Assembly: GCA_964535315.1 (NCBI GenBank)
Contig: CAZHTS010000001.1
Span: 62,001 to 126,000 of the forward strand
Direction of reading: 5' to 3'
Length of the DNA: 64,000 bases
Source: CAZHTS01 sp964535315
Lineage (GTDB): Bacteria > Chloroflexota > Anaerolineae > Anaerolineales > Anaerolineaceae
Part shown: positions 1 to 10,559 of the stretch, piece after piece
How the letters are laid out: each line of letters starts with the position of its first letter
How positions within the stretch are numbered: the first letter of the stretch is position 1
Position numbers and translations under genes: made by a program
Notes under the pieces: generated by a model
Database searches by the model: none
Told to the model about the DNA's origin: nothing
What the model saw: only the letters and a program-made list of their open reading frames with translations

Positions 1-612
1 AAACCCCATCTCATGCGTCACCACCACCATGGTGATCCCTTCTTTCGCCAGCACCAGCATCACATCCAGCACTTCTTTGATCATCTCCGGATCCAGGGCG
101 CTGGTAGGTTCGTCAAACAACATGATCTTGGGCTTCATTGCCAGGGCGCGCGCAATCGCCACGCGTTGTTGCTGCCCGCCAGAAAGCTGCGCCGGGTAGG
201 CCTGTGCCTTATCGGCAATCCCCACCCGTCCGAGTTGCTCCATCGCAATACTTTCAGCCTGGCGCGCCGGAACGCGCCGCACCAGCCGCTGCGCCAGCGT
301 CACGTTCTCCAATACGGTCAGGTGCGGGTAGAGATTGAAATGCTGGAACACCATCCCGACCTCCGCCCGCAGGCGATTCAGTTTCTTCTCGTCCGAGGTG
401 AGCCGTTCACCGTCCACCCACACTTCCCCCGCCGTCTCCACCTCCATGTGATTCATACAGCGCAACAGCGTTGATTTTCCCGACCCGCTCGGGCCGATAA
501 TGACCACCACTTTCCCCCGTTTAACCGCCAGATTAACCCCGTTGAGCGCCCGTACTGCGCCAAACGACTTGTATAAATTCCGAACCACGATCATATCACC
601 AGGCGCGTTCAT
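1..612 (-). CDS. Polar amino-acid ABC transporter ATP-binding protein (C-terminus cut by window edge)
   Basis: ATPase of a polar amino-acid importer (GlnQ/HisP family) that powers uptake through the neighbouring permease. The visible part has the Walker A motif GPSGSGKST, the signature LSGGQQQR, the Walker B motif IMLFDEPTSALD and the switch histidine in VVTHEMGF, so all catalytic elements are present. Only the C-terminal tail (about 45 residues for the family) lies outside the window. The start at 612 overlaps the permease end by 17 nt. A second in-frame ATG at 594 (M-I-V-V-R-N) fits the family equally well. It is the last visible gene of a substrate-binding protein, permease, ATPase operon. 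The exact amino acid cannot be told from the ATPase. Confidence 0.95.
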   Translation of the reverse strand, partial: MNAPGDMIVVRNLYKSFGAVRALNGVNLAVKRGKVVVIIGPSGSGKSTLLRCMNHMEVETAGEVWVDGERLTSDEKKLNRLRAEVGMVFQHFNLYPHLTVLENVTLAQRLVRRVPARQAESIAMEQLGRVGIADKAQAYPAQLSGGQQQRVAIARALAMKPKIMLFDEPTSALDPEMIKEVLDVMLVLAKEGITMVVVTHEMGF

Positions 613-1486
613 CTTGCCGGTACCGCCTTTCCAGAGCTTTCACACACAACGATAAAACCAGAGTCATTACCAGATACATCACTGCCAGCGTGGTATAGGC
701 TTCTTCAAAACGAAAAGTCTGTCCGGCGTACAGGCGCGCCACCTGAGTGATATCGCGCACCGCCAGCACCGAAACCAGCGAAGAATCCTTGAGCATCGAA
801 ACGAAATCGTTCCCCAACGCTGGCAGCACATTGCGAATGGCCTGCGGCAGAATGATATAACGCATCGCCTGCCAGTAACTCATTCCTTGCGAGCGGGCTG
901 CTTCCATCTGCCCCCGCCCAACAGATTGGATGCCGGCGCGGAAAATTTCCGCCAGAAAGGCGCCATAGGTGATCGACAACGCAATCACCGCCCGGGCATT
1001 CATCGATATCGCCTTGATGTCCATTTGTACCAACGTCTGGCCCGCCCCGGTCAGGCCCACCGTAACCAGCCATTGTCCCAGGGCAGTCAACCCGCCTATC
1101 GCCGCCGGTACCAGCACCAGGGCAATGAAAAAGATCAAGACCAGCATGGGCACGCCGCGGATGATCTCCACATACATCGTCGCCAGGTTACGCCAGAACA
1201 AATTGCTCGAAATCCGCCCCAGACCGGTCACCAACCCGATGGCCATCGCCAGCGTGTAGGCCACCAGAGTGGTCAATACCGTAACCCCCAGGCCCACCCG
1301 GATGAAGACAAAGGCCTCATTAAAACTGAGGCTGTTGGCAATCATCCCCGCGACCAGCGCCACCAACAAGACAATCGCCGCAAACCACCACGGGAAATTT
1401 TCCAGCTTCTCACGCCAGGCGGTCTGCCTGAAATCCAGCGCAGGGAAACGCTTTACCCCGGTATAAGGCTGTTCTTTATAAGCCAT
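596..1486 (-). CDS. Amino-acid ABC transporter permease (HisM/GlnP family)
   Basis: Inner-membrane permease of the polar amino-acid importer, 296 residues. Hydrophobic segments lie near residues 34-55, 66-90 and 108-130, with two more in the C-terminal half. The ATPase-coupling EAA loop is seen as MEAARSQGMSYWQAMRYIILPQ at roughly residues 195-216. The N-terminus carries about 30 extra polar residues ahead of the first membrane segment compared with short HisM/HisQ proteins. This resembles the longer GltK/AapQ type. It lies between the binding-protein gene and the ATPase gene. Only one permease is visible, so the channel is probably a homodimer unless a second permease lies beyond position 1. 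Confidence 0.93.
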   Translation of the reverse strand: MAYKEQPYTGVKRFPALDFRQTAWREKLENFPWWFAAIVLLVALVAGMIANSLSFNEAFVFIRVGLGVTVLTTLVAYTLAMAIGLVTGLGRISSNLFWRNLATMYVEIIRGVPMLVLIFFIALVLVPAAIGGLTALGQWLVTVGLTGAGQTLVQMDIKAISMNARAVIALSITYGAFLAEIFRAGIQSVGRGQMEAARSQGMSYWQAMRYIILPQAIRNVLPALGNDFVSMLKDSSLVSVLAVRDITQVARLYAGQTFRFEEAYTTLAVMYLVMTLVLSLCVKALERRYRQDERAW

Positions 1487-1511
1487 GTTTCGCTCCGTTC
1501 AAGGTCGATTT

Positions 1512-1548
1512 CCGGCGCCCGCCCCGTGCACCAGCAGACAGGCGCCGG
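1512..1548 (-). other. Stem-loop between substrate-binding-protein and permease genes
   Basis: Eight-base-pair G+C-only inverted repeat (1512-1519 against 1541-1548) in the 81-nt gap after the binding-protein stop. No T-tract follows. It resembles the stem-loops in the equivalent gap of the other three transporters here, and probably protects or partly terminates the upstream message. Confidence 0.5.
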
Positions 1549-1567
1549 CAAATTGCGTCATCCCCGG

Positions 1568-2470
1568 CTAGTTTCCGGTGGAAATATCACTGTTGGTAAT
1601 CTTGAAGTCCGGGCCGAAGTATTTTTTGTTTAATTTTTCCAACGTCCCATCCTTCATCATCGCCTGTAAGGCCTGATTGACCGGGTCAACCAGTTTGCTG
1701 CCTTTGGCATAGACGAATCCGAGTTCATCGCTGGAGATCGAAGGCCCGACCAGTTCCAGTTTTTCAGCATTTTCGCCCATATAACCCATACCGACCACCT
1801 CATCGATGATCACTGCGTCCACATCTCCGCCAATCAATGCCTGGACGGCAAAGGGGAACTGTTCAAATGCCTTGAGACGATTTTCGGGTAAATATTTTTT
1901 GGCAGTTTCGTAATTGGTGGTATTGGCCTGCGTCCCCATGCTCAGGTCGCTGACCGCCGCAAACGACTCGATGCTGTTGAAGCGCTGCTCGCCTTTGCGC
2001 ACCAGCAACCGCTGCTGAATTTTGATATAGCCAAGCGAGAAATCGGCAATTTTCTTGCGGTCTTCGGTAATCGTGATTCCATCCGCTCCGACGTCGTATT
2101 GCCCCTGAGAGACGGACTGGATCAACGCATCCCAGGCCGTTTCTACAAACACCGGTTTGCAGTGCAGGCGGGTACAAATATCCGTCCAGGCCTCGTAATC
2201 CCAACCACCCGGCTGTCCGGTCTTGACCAGGATATAGTTAAACGGCAGATAAGCATTTTCAACAGCAATGGTAACTTCACGACAATTCAGATCGACAATC
2301 GCCCCCTCAGCGCTTCCCAAACATCCGGTCGCCTGCGCGGCCGGCGCAGTTGCGGCAGCAGGTGTGGCCGCGACCGGCGTTGCTGCCGCCTGCGGCGTGG
2401 CTCCGCCTCCACACGCAGCCAGCGATAAGACCCACATCAAACCCAATGCTACCAGGGTAGCTCTTCTCAT
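1568..2470 (-). CDS. Amino-acid ABC transporter substrate-binding lipoprotein
   Basis: Periplasmic-type binding protein of the SBP_bac_3 family, 300 residues, which captures a polar amino acid for the permease/ATPase pair. The start at 2470 is preceded by GGAGGAACCG. An upstream extension of the frame has no such site. The signal peptide ends in the lipobox LAAC with Cys20, followed by an Ala/Thr/Pro-rich linker to about residue 48. The mature domain begins with the NLNCREVTIAVENAYLPFNY region typical of glutamine/arginine binders. Family signatures such as YDVGADGITITEDRKKIADFS are present. Expression probably starts at the promoter near 2866 and passes the terminator-like hairpin at 2708-2728. 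Ligand specificity is unknown. Confidence 0.93.
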   Translation of the reverse strand: MRRATLVALGLMWVLSLAACGGGATPQAAATPVAATPAAATAPAAQATGCLGSAEGAIVDLNCREVTIAVENAYLPFNYILVKTGQPGGWDYEAWTDICTRLHCKPVFVETAWDALIQSVSQGQYDVGADGITITEDRKKIADFSLGYIKIQQRLLVRKGEQRFNSIESFAAVSDLSMGTQANTTNYETAKKYLPENRLKAFEQFPFAVQALIGGDVDAVIIDEVVGMGYMGENAEKLELVGPSISSDELGFVYAKGSKLVDPVNQALQAMMKDGTLEKLNKKYFGPDFKITNSDISTGN

Positions 2471-2700
2471 CGGTTCCTCCAGGATAAGGCAAAAACAATA
2501 GAATACGGTCGACAAAATCAATTTGTCTCCAACGATAGTGTGCACCAACGCACGACGGGCTACGAACAGTGTGGAGGAAAAACCGCCGTGCAACACCACC
2601 CCCTGGGAGCTACACTACCGGCCTTCCTGGAAAACGATCGCCTTCTTAGTAACACCTCCGCAATTTCTAACTGCTTAAGACAGCCAAACTTTTGAGCCAA
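2471..2700 (-). other. Untranslated leader between hairpin and binding-protein gene; no gene seen
   Basis: About 230 nt with no convincing open reading frame on either strand. On the minus strand it would be the 5' untranslated part of the transporter mRNA if transcription reads through the hairpin. A purine-rich stretch near 2585-2605 faintly recalls a T-box core but lacks the rest of that element. I see no second strong promoter. Confidence 0.4.
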
Positions 2701-2729
2701 TAAAAAAGACCTTCCTCACCGGAAGGTCT
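2701..2729 (-). terminator. Intrinsic terminator / attenuator hairpin
   Basis: Perfect 8-bp stem (2708-2715 with 2721-2728) and a 5-nt loop. On the minus strand it is followed directly by six T residues and preceded by an A-rich stretch. It lies 28 nt after the stop of a 25-codon open frame and about 230 nt before the binding-protein gene. It could therefore end a short RNA or attenuate the operon. Confidence 0.75.
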
Positions 2730-2757
2730 CCTTTTACGCTCATACAGCTAATCCTTG

Positions 2758-2835
2758 CTAAGCGAAAAGAACCGCTCCTTCCAGGTGGAGGTCGGTAACA
2801 ATTCGGGGATGCTTAGCGCACATAATAGTGTCCAT
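2758..2835 (-). CDS. Candidate leaderless leader peptide (25 residues)
   Basis: Open frame of 25 codons beginning MDTIMCAKHP and ending GAVLFA. The ATG sits 7 nt after the TATAAA box of a near-consensus promoter, so transcription would begin at or next to the start codon. That is the same geometry as several other genes here. A strong T-tailed hairpin follows the stop codon. The frame has no run of one amino acid, though it has two His codons, so a classic amino-acid attenuation readout is not obvious. A GGAAGG in the frame could pair with the CCTTCC arm of the terminator and form an antiterminator. A non-coding small RNA of about 135 nt from the same promoter is equally possible. Confidence 0.35.
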   Translation of the reverse strand: MDTIMCAKHPRIVTDLHLEGAVLFA

Positions 2836-2842
2836 GCGTATT

Positions 2843-2871
2843 TTTATAACACTCTGCCGGACAGATGTCAA
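2843..2871 (-). promoter_or_regulatory. Sigma-70 promoter of the amino-acid transporter leader
   Basis: On the minus strand, TTGACA (2871-2866), a 17-nt spacer and TATAAA (2848-2843). This is one of the best promoter matches in the window. The predicted start is near 2836. Confidence 0.8.
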
Positions 2872-2918
2872 GAGTTTTTTTAAATTTCCAAAAAACTTCA
2901 GGGATTTAAATTCAGAAG

Positions 2919-2924
2919 TATAAT
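2919..2924 (+). promoter_or_regulatory. TATAAT -10 box, leaderless start of the icd gene
   Basis: A perfect TATAAT ends 6 nt before the ATG at 2931. No ribosome-binding site fits in between, so the mRNA should begin at or beside the start codon. Confidence 0.6.
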
Positions 2925-2930
2925 CGGGGA

Positions 2931-4220
2931 ATGTTTAATACCCATTTTCCCCCCGGATCCCCAATCAGTATACAGAACGCCCGGCTGATCGTCCCAGATG
3001 ACCCCATCATCCCTTTCATCGAGGGCGACGGTTCCGGGCCGGATTTGTGGCGCGCCACACAGCGCGTCCTGGATAGCGCCGTAGCGCGCGCCTACGATGG
3101 ACAACGCACAATCATCTGGCGTGAAGTGCTGGCCGGACAGAAAGCATTTGACCGTACCGGCGACTGGCTCCCCGAAGAGACGCTCACCGCCTTCCGAACC
3201 TTTTGTGTGGGCATCAAAGGCCCACTGACCACCCCGGTCGGTGAGGGCATTCGCTCGCTGAACGTGGCCCTACGCAAAAACCTCGACCTGTACGTCTGCC
3301 AGCGTCCGGTGCGCTGGTTCGCCGGGGTGCCTTCCCCCATGCGTCATCCCGAACAGGTCGACATGGTCATCTTCCGCGAAAACACCGAAGACCTGTACAG
3401 CGGCATCGAGTTTGCCGCCGGCTCCGACAACGCCGCCGCCTTTCTCAATCTCCTCCAGCAAAATTTCAGCGGCGAGTATCAGAAGATTCGTTTCAACGAA
3501 CAGGTCGGCCTGGGGCTAAAACCCGTCTCTGCCGCCGGTTCGCGCCGGCTGGTGCGCGCCGCCATCCGCTGGGCGCTGCAAAACCATCGCCGCCGGGTGA
3601 CTCTGGTGCACAAAGGTAACATCATGAAGTTCACGGAAGGCGCCTTCCGTAACTGGGGCTACCAGCTTGCCGAAGAAGAATTTGGCAACCAGGTCTACAC
3701 CTGGCGTCAGTGGGAACGCACCCAGAAGCAAAACGGAGAAGCCCGCGCTAACGCCGAGATGGAACAGGCCCTGGCCAGCGGCCGTTTACTGGTCAACGAT
3801 ATCATTACCGATAACGCCTTTCAACAAACGTTGCTCACCCCGCACGAATTTGACGTGCTTGCCACCACCAACCTGAACGGTGATTATCTCTCCGATGCCC
3901 TGGCCGCTATGGTCGGCGGTGTGGGTATCGCCCCCGGCGCCAACATCAACTACGAGAGCGGCGTGGCTATTTTTGAAGCCACCCACGGCACCGCGCCGCG
4001 GCTGGCCAATCAGGATAAGGCCAACCCCTGCTCCCTGTTACTCTCCGGTGAAATGCTCCTGCGCTATCTCGGCTGGGACGAGGCCGCCGGTCGCATCCTG
4101 CGGGCGTTGGAAGAAGTCATTGCAGCCAAAACGCTCACCCTCGACCTGTACCAGCTCAGTGAAGGCGCCACCCTGCTCAAGACGTCGGAATTTGCCGATG
4201 CCATCATCCAGCATCTGTGA
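2931..4220 (+). CDS. icd: Isocitrate dehydrogenase, prokaryotic type
   Basis: Oxidises isocitrate to 2-oxoglutarate and CO2 in the TCA cycle. It has 429 residues, close to the E. coli enzyme (416), and aligns along its length: GDGSGP near the N-terminus, the substrate loop RSLNVALRKNLDLYVCQRP with Ser109, and the metal/adenine region GIAPGAN...FEATHGTAP. The four residues that bind the NADP 2'-phosphate in E. coli (Lys344, Tyr345, Tyr391, Arg395) align with Arg357, Leu358, Leu404 and Gln408 here. Coenzyme preference is therefore uncertain. The aconitase gene starts 7 nt downstream, so the two consecutive TCA steps are made from one transcript. Confidence 0.95.
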   Translation: MFNTHFPPGSPISIQNARLIVPDDPIIPFIEGDGSGPDLWRATQRVLDSAVARAYDGQRTIIWREVLAGQKAFDRTGDWLPEETLTAFRTFCVGIKGPLTTPVGEGIRSLNVALRKNLDLYVCQRPVRWFAGVPSPMRHPEQVDMVIFRENTEDLYSGIEFAAGSDNAAAFLNLLQQNFSGEYQKIRFNEQVGLGLKPVSAAGSRRLVRAAIRWALQNHRRRVTLVHKGNIMKFTEGAFRNWGYQLAEEEFGNQVYTWRQWERTQKQNGEARANAEMEQALASGRLLVNDIITDNAFQQTLLTPHEFDVLATTNLNGDYLSDALAAMVGGVGIAPGANINYESGVAIFEATHGTAPRLANQDKANPCSLLLSGEMLLRYLGWDEAAGRILRALEEVIAAKTLTLDLYQLSEGATLLKTSEFADAIIQHL

Positions 4221-4227
4221 GGTGATT

Positions 4228-6937
<2,710 letters not shown>

Positions 6938-6945
<8 letters not shown>

Positions 6946-7243
6946 TTCTTCCGCGCCCCAGTTTTTCACTGGCAAAGAGCGCAACCCCGCCGGGGATATC
7001 CGTATCGAACTCGGCCAATACGCCGCCCGCCTCATGCAGCGCGGCCTGACCTGGGCCACCGGCGGTAACATCAGTCACCGCGACGGAGAGGATATGTGGA
7101 TCACCCCACTGGCCGGGGAAATCGCCCGTATCCTCGCTATCGCCTATTCTCTCGGTAAAGGAGAACCACGCAAACCCGGCCAGGAGGAAATCGACGCGTA
7201 TAAACGGTGGTTCTATCACCGCCAGTTGCCAGAAAGACCCTGA
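6938..7243 (+). pseudogene. Class II aldolase/adducin-type remnant with internal deletion
   Basis: A 101-residue open frame overlaps the aconitase stop by 8 nt. Residues about 20-60 (ARLMQRGLTWATGGNISHRD...MWITP) match the N-terminal start of class II aldolases such as L-fuculose-phosphate aldolase, which are normally about 200-220 residues. The frame then jumps to a segment resembling their C-terminal helices (ARILAIAYSLGKG...EEIDAYKRWF). The metal-binding HxH region and catalytic centre are missing. This looks like an in-frame deletion that removed the core of the enzyme. It may still be translated but should have no aldolase activity. It is less likely to be a genuine small protein that borrowed this fold fragment. 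Confidence 0.6.
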
Positions 7244-7264
7244 CCCAGAAGAAAGGAGGATTGC

Positions 7265-8749
7265 TTGGCAGAAAAGTACGATATCATTATTGTTGGAGGG
7301 GGGGTGGTAGGCGCCATGCTCGCCCGCTTCCTGTCGCGCTACCAGCTGGACATCTTGCTGGTCGAAAAGGAAGCCGATATTGGCATGGGCGCCAGTTCGG
7401 CCAATTCGGCCATCGTGCACGCCGGTTACGACCCCTTGCCCGGCACGCTCAAGGCAAAGATGAACGTGGCTGCCAACCCGATGTGGGACAGCCTGTCCGG
7501 CGAATTGGGCTTTGAGTTCGAACGCCGCGGCGATTACGTGGTGGCCATTGGGGCCGAAGAATTTCCCATGCTGGACACCCTGCTCGAACAGGGACGCAAA
7601 AACGGCGTTCCCGGCATGCATCTGGTCTCGGCCGACGAGCTGCGCCACCGTGAGCCCAACATCAACCCCGCTGTCAGTGGAGCGCTGTGGGCGCCCACCG
7701 GCGGAATCTGTGACACCTTCATGGTCACTGTGGCCGCCGCCGAAAACGCCGTGCAAAACGGAGCGCACGTCCTGCTGGAAACCGCCTTTGAAAACTTTCT
7801 CTTCGACGGCAAGAAAATCATCGGCATACACACCAACCGGGGCGACTTCTATTGTCGTTGGGTGATCAACGCCGCCGGCCTGTACGCCGATGAAGTGATG
7901 CACAAAGCCGGTGTGCGCCCCGAGTTCAAGATCAGCCCGCGCCGTGGTGAATATTGCATCCTGGATCGCGCCGAAATCCAGGTCAACAACGTGCTCTTCC
8001 CTGTCCCGACCAGAAAGGGCAAAGGCACGTTGGTCACCGCCACCCTGCACGGCAACACCCTGGTCGGCCCCAACGCCGACCCGAACCCCGACCGCATCGA
8101 ACACTCCGTCACCCATGAGGGCCTGGAAGATATCTGGGAAGGCGCCCAAAAGCTGGTGCCTTCGCTCACCCCGCGCCACACCATCGCCGTCTTTGCCGGG
8201 CTGCGCGCCACCGGCAACGCCGCCTGTCAGACGCCCGGCGTGAATTACAACCAGGACTTCGTCATCGAAATCCCCGGCGAAGTACAGGGCCTGGTGAACC
8301 TGGGCGGCATCGATTCGCCCGGTCTGACTTCCGCCCCGGCCATCGCTCAATACGTCATCGAACTGCTCAAAGAAGCCGGTGAACCCCTGGAAGAAAAGCG
8401 CAGTTGGAACCCCATCCGTCCGCCGCGGCCCTATTTCCGCACACTACCGCTCGAAGAACAGGCCAAACTGGTCACCAGCGACCCACGGTACGGGCGCATC
8501 GTTTGCCGCTGCGAGATGGTCTCCGAAGGTGAAATCATCGCCGAGATCCACGCCCCCATCCCGGCCCGTACCTACGACGCCATCAAACGCCGCACCTGGG
8601 CCGGCACCGGTCGCTGCCTGGGCGCCTTCGACATGCCCCGCATCGTTGCCATCCTGGCCGAAGAGTTGGGCATCCCCCCCGAGCAGGTGACCAAGAAAGG
8701 CCCCGGCTCCGAATTCCTGGTACGCCAGACCAAAGTCGTGGAGGCCTGA
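7265..8749 (+). CDS. FAD-dependent glycerol-3-phosphate dehydrogenase-like protein (DAO + BFD domains)
   Basis: Flavoprotein of 494 residues, probably oxidising glycerol-3-phosphate or a related 2-hydroxyacid. The TTG start is chosen for the AAGGAGG placed 5 nt upstream. The N-terminal dinucleotide-binding motif is IIIVGGGVVGAML, and the DAO domain spans to about residue 370. A BFD-like [2Fe-2S] domain spans about 408-465. Its usual four cysteines read Cys414, Cys416, Cys451 and Asp456, so the fourth ligand is lost. The next two genes encode a second flavoprotein and a DUF1667 protein. This trio, usually beside glycerol kinase in Firmicutes, is associated with anaerobic-type glycerol-3-phosphate oxidation. 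No glpK is present here. Confidence 0.85.
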   Translation: MAEKYDIIIVGGGVVGAMLARFLSRYQLDILLVEKEADIGMGASSANSAIVHAGYDPLPGTLKAKMNVAANPMWDSLSGELGFEFERRGDYVVAIGAEEFPMLDTLLEQGRKNGVPGMHLVSADELRHREPNINPAVSGALWAPTGGICDTFMVTVAAAENAVQNGAHVLLETAFENFLFDGKKIIGIHTNRGDFYCRWVINAAGLYADEVMHKAGVRPEFKISPRRGEYCILDRAEIQVNNVLFPVPTRKGKGTLVTATLHGNTLVGPNADPNPDRIEHSVTHEGLEDIWEGAQKLVPSLTPRHTIAVFAGLRATGNAACQTPGVNYNQDFVIEIPGEVQGLVNLGGIDSPGLTSAPAIAQYVIELLKEAGEPLEEKRSWNPIRPPRPYFRTLPLEEQAKLVTSDPRYGRIVCRCEMVSEGEIIAEIHAPIPARTYDAIKRRTWAGTGRCLGAFDMPRIVAILAEELGIPPEQVTKKGPGSEFLVRQTKVVEA

Positions 8750-8750
8750 G

Positions 8751-10028
8751 ATGACCCTCAAAGAGAAATACGACGTCGTCATCATCGGCAGCGGCCCCGG
8801 CGGGCTGGCTGCGGCCATCGCCGCCAAACGCAAAGGCGCCGAAGATGTATTATTGATTGAGCGTGACGTGGAACTGGGCGGTATCCTGCTGCAATGTATC
8901 CACAACGGTTTTGGCCTGGAAACCTTCCAGGAAGACCTGCCCGGCCCCAGTTACGCCCAGCGTTTTATCAACGAGGCCCTGTCGCTGGGCATCGAAACCC
9001 TGTTGGACACGATGGTGCTGGATATCACCCCCCAGCGCCGTATTTACGCCAGCAGCAAACGCGCCGGCTTTATCGACATCCAGGCCCGCGCCATTGTGCT
9101 CTCGATGGGTTGCCGCGAACGCACTCGCGCCCAGATTCGCATCCCCGGCACCCGCCCGGCCGGTGTGTACACCGCCGGCACCGCCCAACGCTGGGTAAAC
9201 GTCGAAGGGTACATGCCCGGTAACCGCTTCGTCATTCTCGGTTCCGGCGACATCGGCATGATTATGGCCCGCCGCCTGACACTGGAGGGCGCCAAAGTGG
9301 AGCGTGTCCTCGAAGTCATGCCCTACCTGACCGGCCTGACCCGCAATTACGTCCAGTGCCTGCTCGATTACAACATCCCCCTCGAGTTGGGCCGCACCGT
9401 GTACCGCATCATCGGCAACCAGCGCGTCGAGGCCATCGAGTCGGTGCAGGTGGACGAGAAATGGCAGCCCATTCGCGGCACCGAAGAAATCATCCCGTGC
9501 GATACCCTGCTGCTCTCGGTCGGCCTGATCCCCGAAAACGAACTTTCGCGCAAAGCAGGCGTGCGTATCGACCCGGTCACCGGCGGCCCGTTCGTCGATG
9601 ACGGTTTCGGCACCAACGTCCCTGGCATTTTTGCCGCCGGCAACGTCGTCCATGTGTACGACCTGGTCGATTGGGTCACCGAGGCCGGTTACCAGGCCGG
9701 CGCCAGCGCGGCGCGCTTCGCCATCAACGTCCGCCGCCGCGAACGGCGCCACGTGCCCCTCCTGCCCGGCGACAACGTGCGTTACATCGTGCCGCAGGAA
9801 CTCGATCGCGAAAGCCTGGCCGAAGGCCCCGTGCGTCTGCAACTGCGCGTCAAACAGCCCATCGAAAGCCCGGTGTGGATCGAAGTGCGCAACGACAAGA
9901 ACCTGGTGTCGCGCAAAGGTGAGCTGTACGCCCGCCCCGGTGAGATCATCACCCTGGAAATCCCCACCAAAGCCTACGACGAAGTTCAGATGGCCGAAAC
10001 GCTCACCGTCGCGGTGGTTAAACGCTAG
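8751..10028 (+). CDS. FAD/NAD(P)-dependent oxidoreductase, partner of the GlpA-like protein
   Basis: Pyridine-nucleotide-disulphide-type flavoprotein of 425 residues. It has an N-terminal FAD site (VVIIGSGPGGLAAAIAAKRKG, residues about 9-29), a central NAD(P)-binding fold (RFVILGSGDIGMIMARRL, near residue 162) and the second FAD motif VPGIFAAGNVVHVYD near residue 290. No CxxC redox disulphide is visible. It starts 1 nt after the stop of the preceding dehydrogenase, so the two are translationally coupled. It probably moves electrons from the DAO/BFD subunit to NAD or a quinone. The physiological acceptor cannot be read from sequence. Confidence 0.88.
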   Translation: MTLKEKYDVVIIGSGPGGLAAAIAAKRKGAEDVLLIERDVELGGILLQCIHNGFGLETFQEDLPGPSYAQRFINEALSLGIETLLDTMVLDITPQRRIYASSKRAGFIDIQARAIVLSMGCRERTRAQIRIPGTRPAGVYTAGTAQRWVNVEGYMPGNRFVILGSGDIGMIMARRLTLEGAKVERVLEVMPYLTGLTRNYVQCLLDYNIPLELGRTVYRIIGNQRVEAIESVQVDEKWQPIRGTEEIIPCDTLLLSVGLIPENELSRKAGVRIDPVTGGPFVDDGFGTNVPGIFAAGNVVHVYDLVDWVTEAGYQAGASAARFAINVRRRERRHVPLLPGDNVRYIVPQELDRESLAEGPVRLQLRVKQPIESPVWIEVRNDKNLVSRKGELYARPGEIITLEIPTKAYDEVQMAETLTVAVVKR

Positions 10029-10037
10029 GAGGCTACA

Positions 10038-10400
10038 ATGGCAACGACAAAATCCAGTCTGATTTGTATTACCTGCCCCAAAGGCTGCACGCTGGAAATT
10101 ACCCGCCAGAATGAGGAAATTGTTGAGATCAAACCCGGCTGCAAACGCGGGCACGAATACGCCCGTCGCGAACTGGTCGACCCGCGCCGTATGGTTGCCA
10201 GCACGGTGAAGATCAGCGGCGGCTTGCACCCTCTGCTGCCGGTTTACACCGAAAAACCGTTTCCTAAACCACGCATCCCCGAACTGATGCAGACATTACG
10301 TTCCCTGAACCTGCGCCCGCCGATCAAGATGGGCCAGGTTGTTCTGGAAAATGCGCTCGGCACCGGCATCAACATCCTTGCCAGCCGCAACGCCGAATAG
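10038..10400 (+). CDS. DUF1667 cysteine-rich protein, third member of the GlpA-like set
   Basis: Small protein of 120 residues with Cys10, Cys13, Cys17 and Cys35 (CITCPKGC ... GCKRG), a pattern suited to a [4Fe-4S] cluster or zinc. This is the DUF1667 family, which almost always follows the two flavoproteins encoded immediately upstream. It starts 9 nt after their last stop with a good AGGAGG site. It probably acts as an electron-transfer or assembly subunit of that dehydrogenase complex, but no member is well characterised to my knowledge. A strong hairpin 16 nt downstream ends the operon. Confidence 0.88.
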   Translation: MATTKSSLICITCPKGCTLEITRQNEEIVEIKPGCKRGHEYARRELVDPRRMVASTVKISGGLHPLLPVYTEKPFPKPRIPELMQTLRSLNLRPPIKMGQVVLENALGTGINILASRNAE

Positions 10401-10416
10401 GCCGTTCGCTCAACCC

Positions 10417-10450
10417 CCAGACGCCCTCAGCAAGATATGAGGGCGTCTGG
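10417..10450. terminator. Strong transcription terminator hairpin
   Basis: Perfect 13-bp stem (10417-10429 with 10438-10450) and an 8-nt loop, just after the DUF1667 gene. Only scattered T residues follow, so termination is inferred from position and stem strength. Confidence 0.65.
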
Positions 10451-10550
10451 CATCTATCTTCCCTATGCAAACCTGTAAAAACTTGCCCCGATTATAGTAT
10501 GATTGATAATGGTTTGAAAACTAAAACCTACACAAATCGGGACGGATTTT

Positions 10551-10558
10551 GCTACAAT
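10551..10558 (+). promoter_or_regulatory. Extended -10 promoter with leaderless start
   Basis: TACAAT at 10553-10558 lies in the context TTTTGCTACAAT, matching an extended -10 (TGn). Transcription would begin near 10565, after the ATG at 10560 and just before an in-frame GTG at 10566. This suggests a leaderless message using GTG. Confidence 0.5.
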
Positions 10559-10559
10559 C

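Noticed and set aside
2581..2612. Minus-strand sequence resembling the AGGGTGGNACCGCG core of a T-box leader
   Set aside because: It lies downstream of the only terminator hairpin rather than inside it, the match is partial, and no specifier-loop stem is recognisable.
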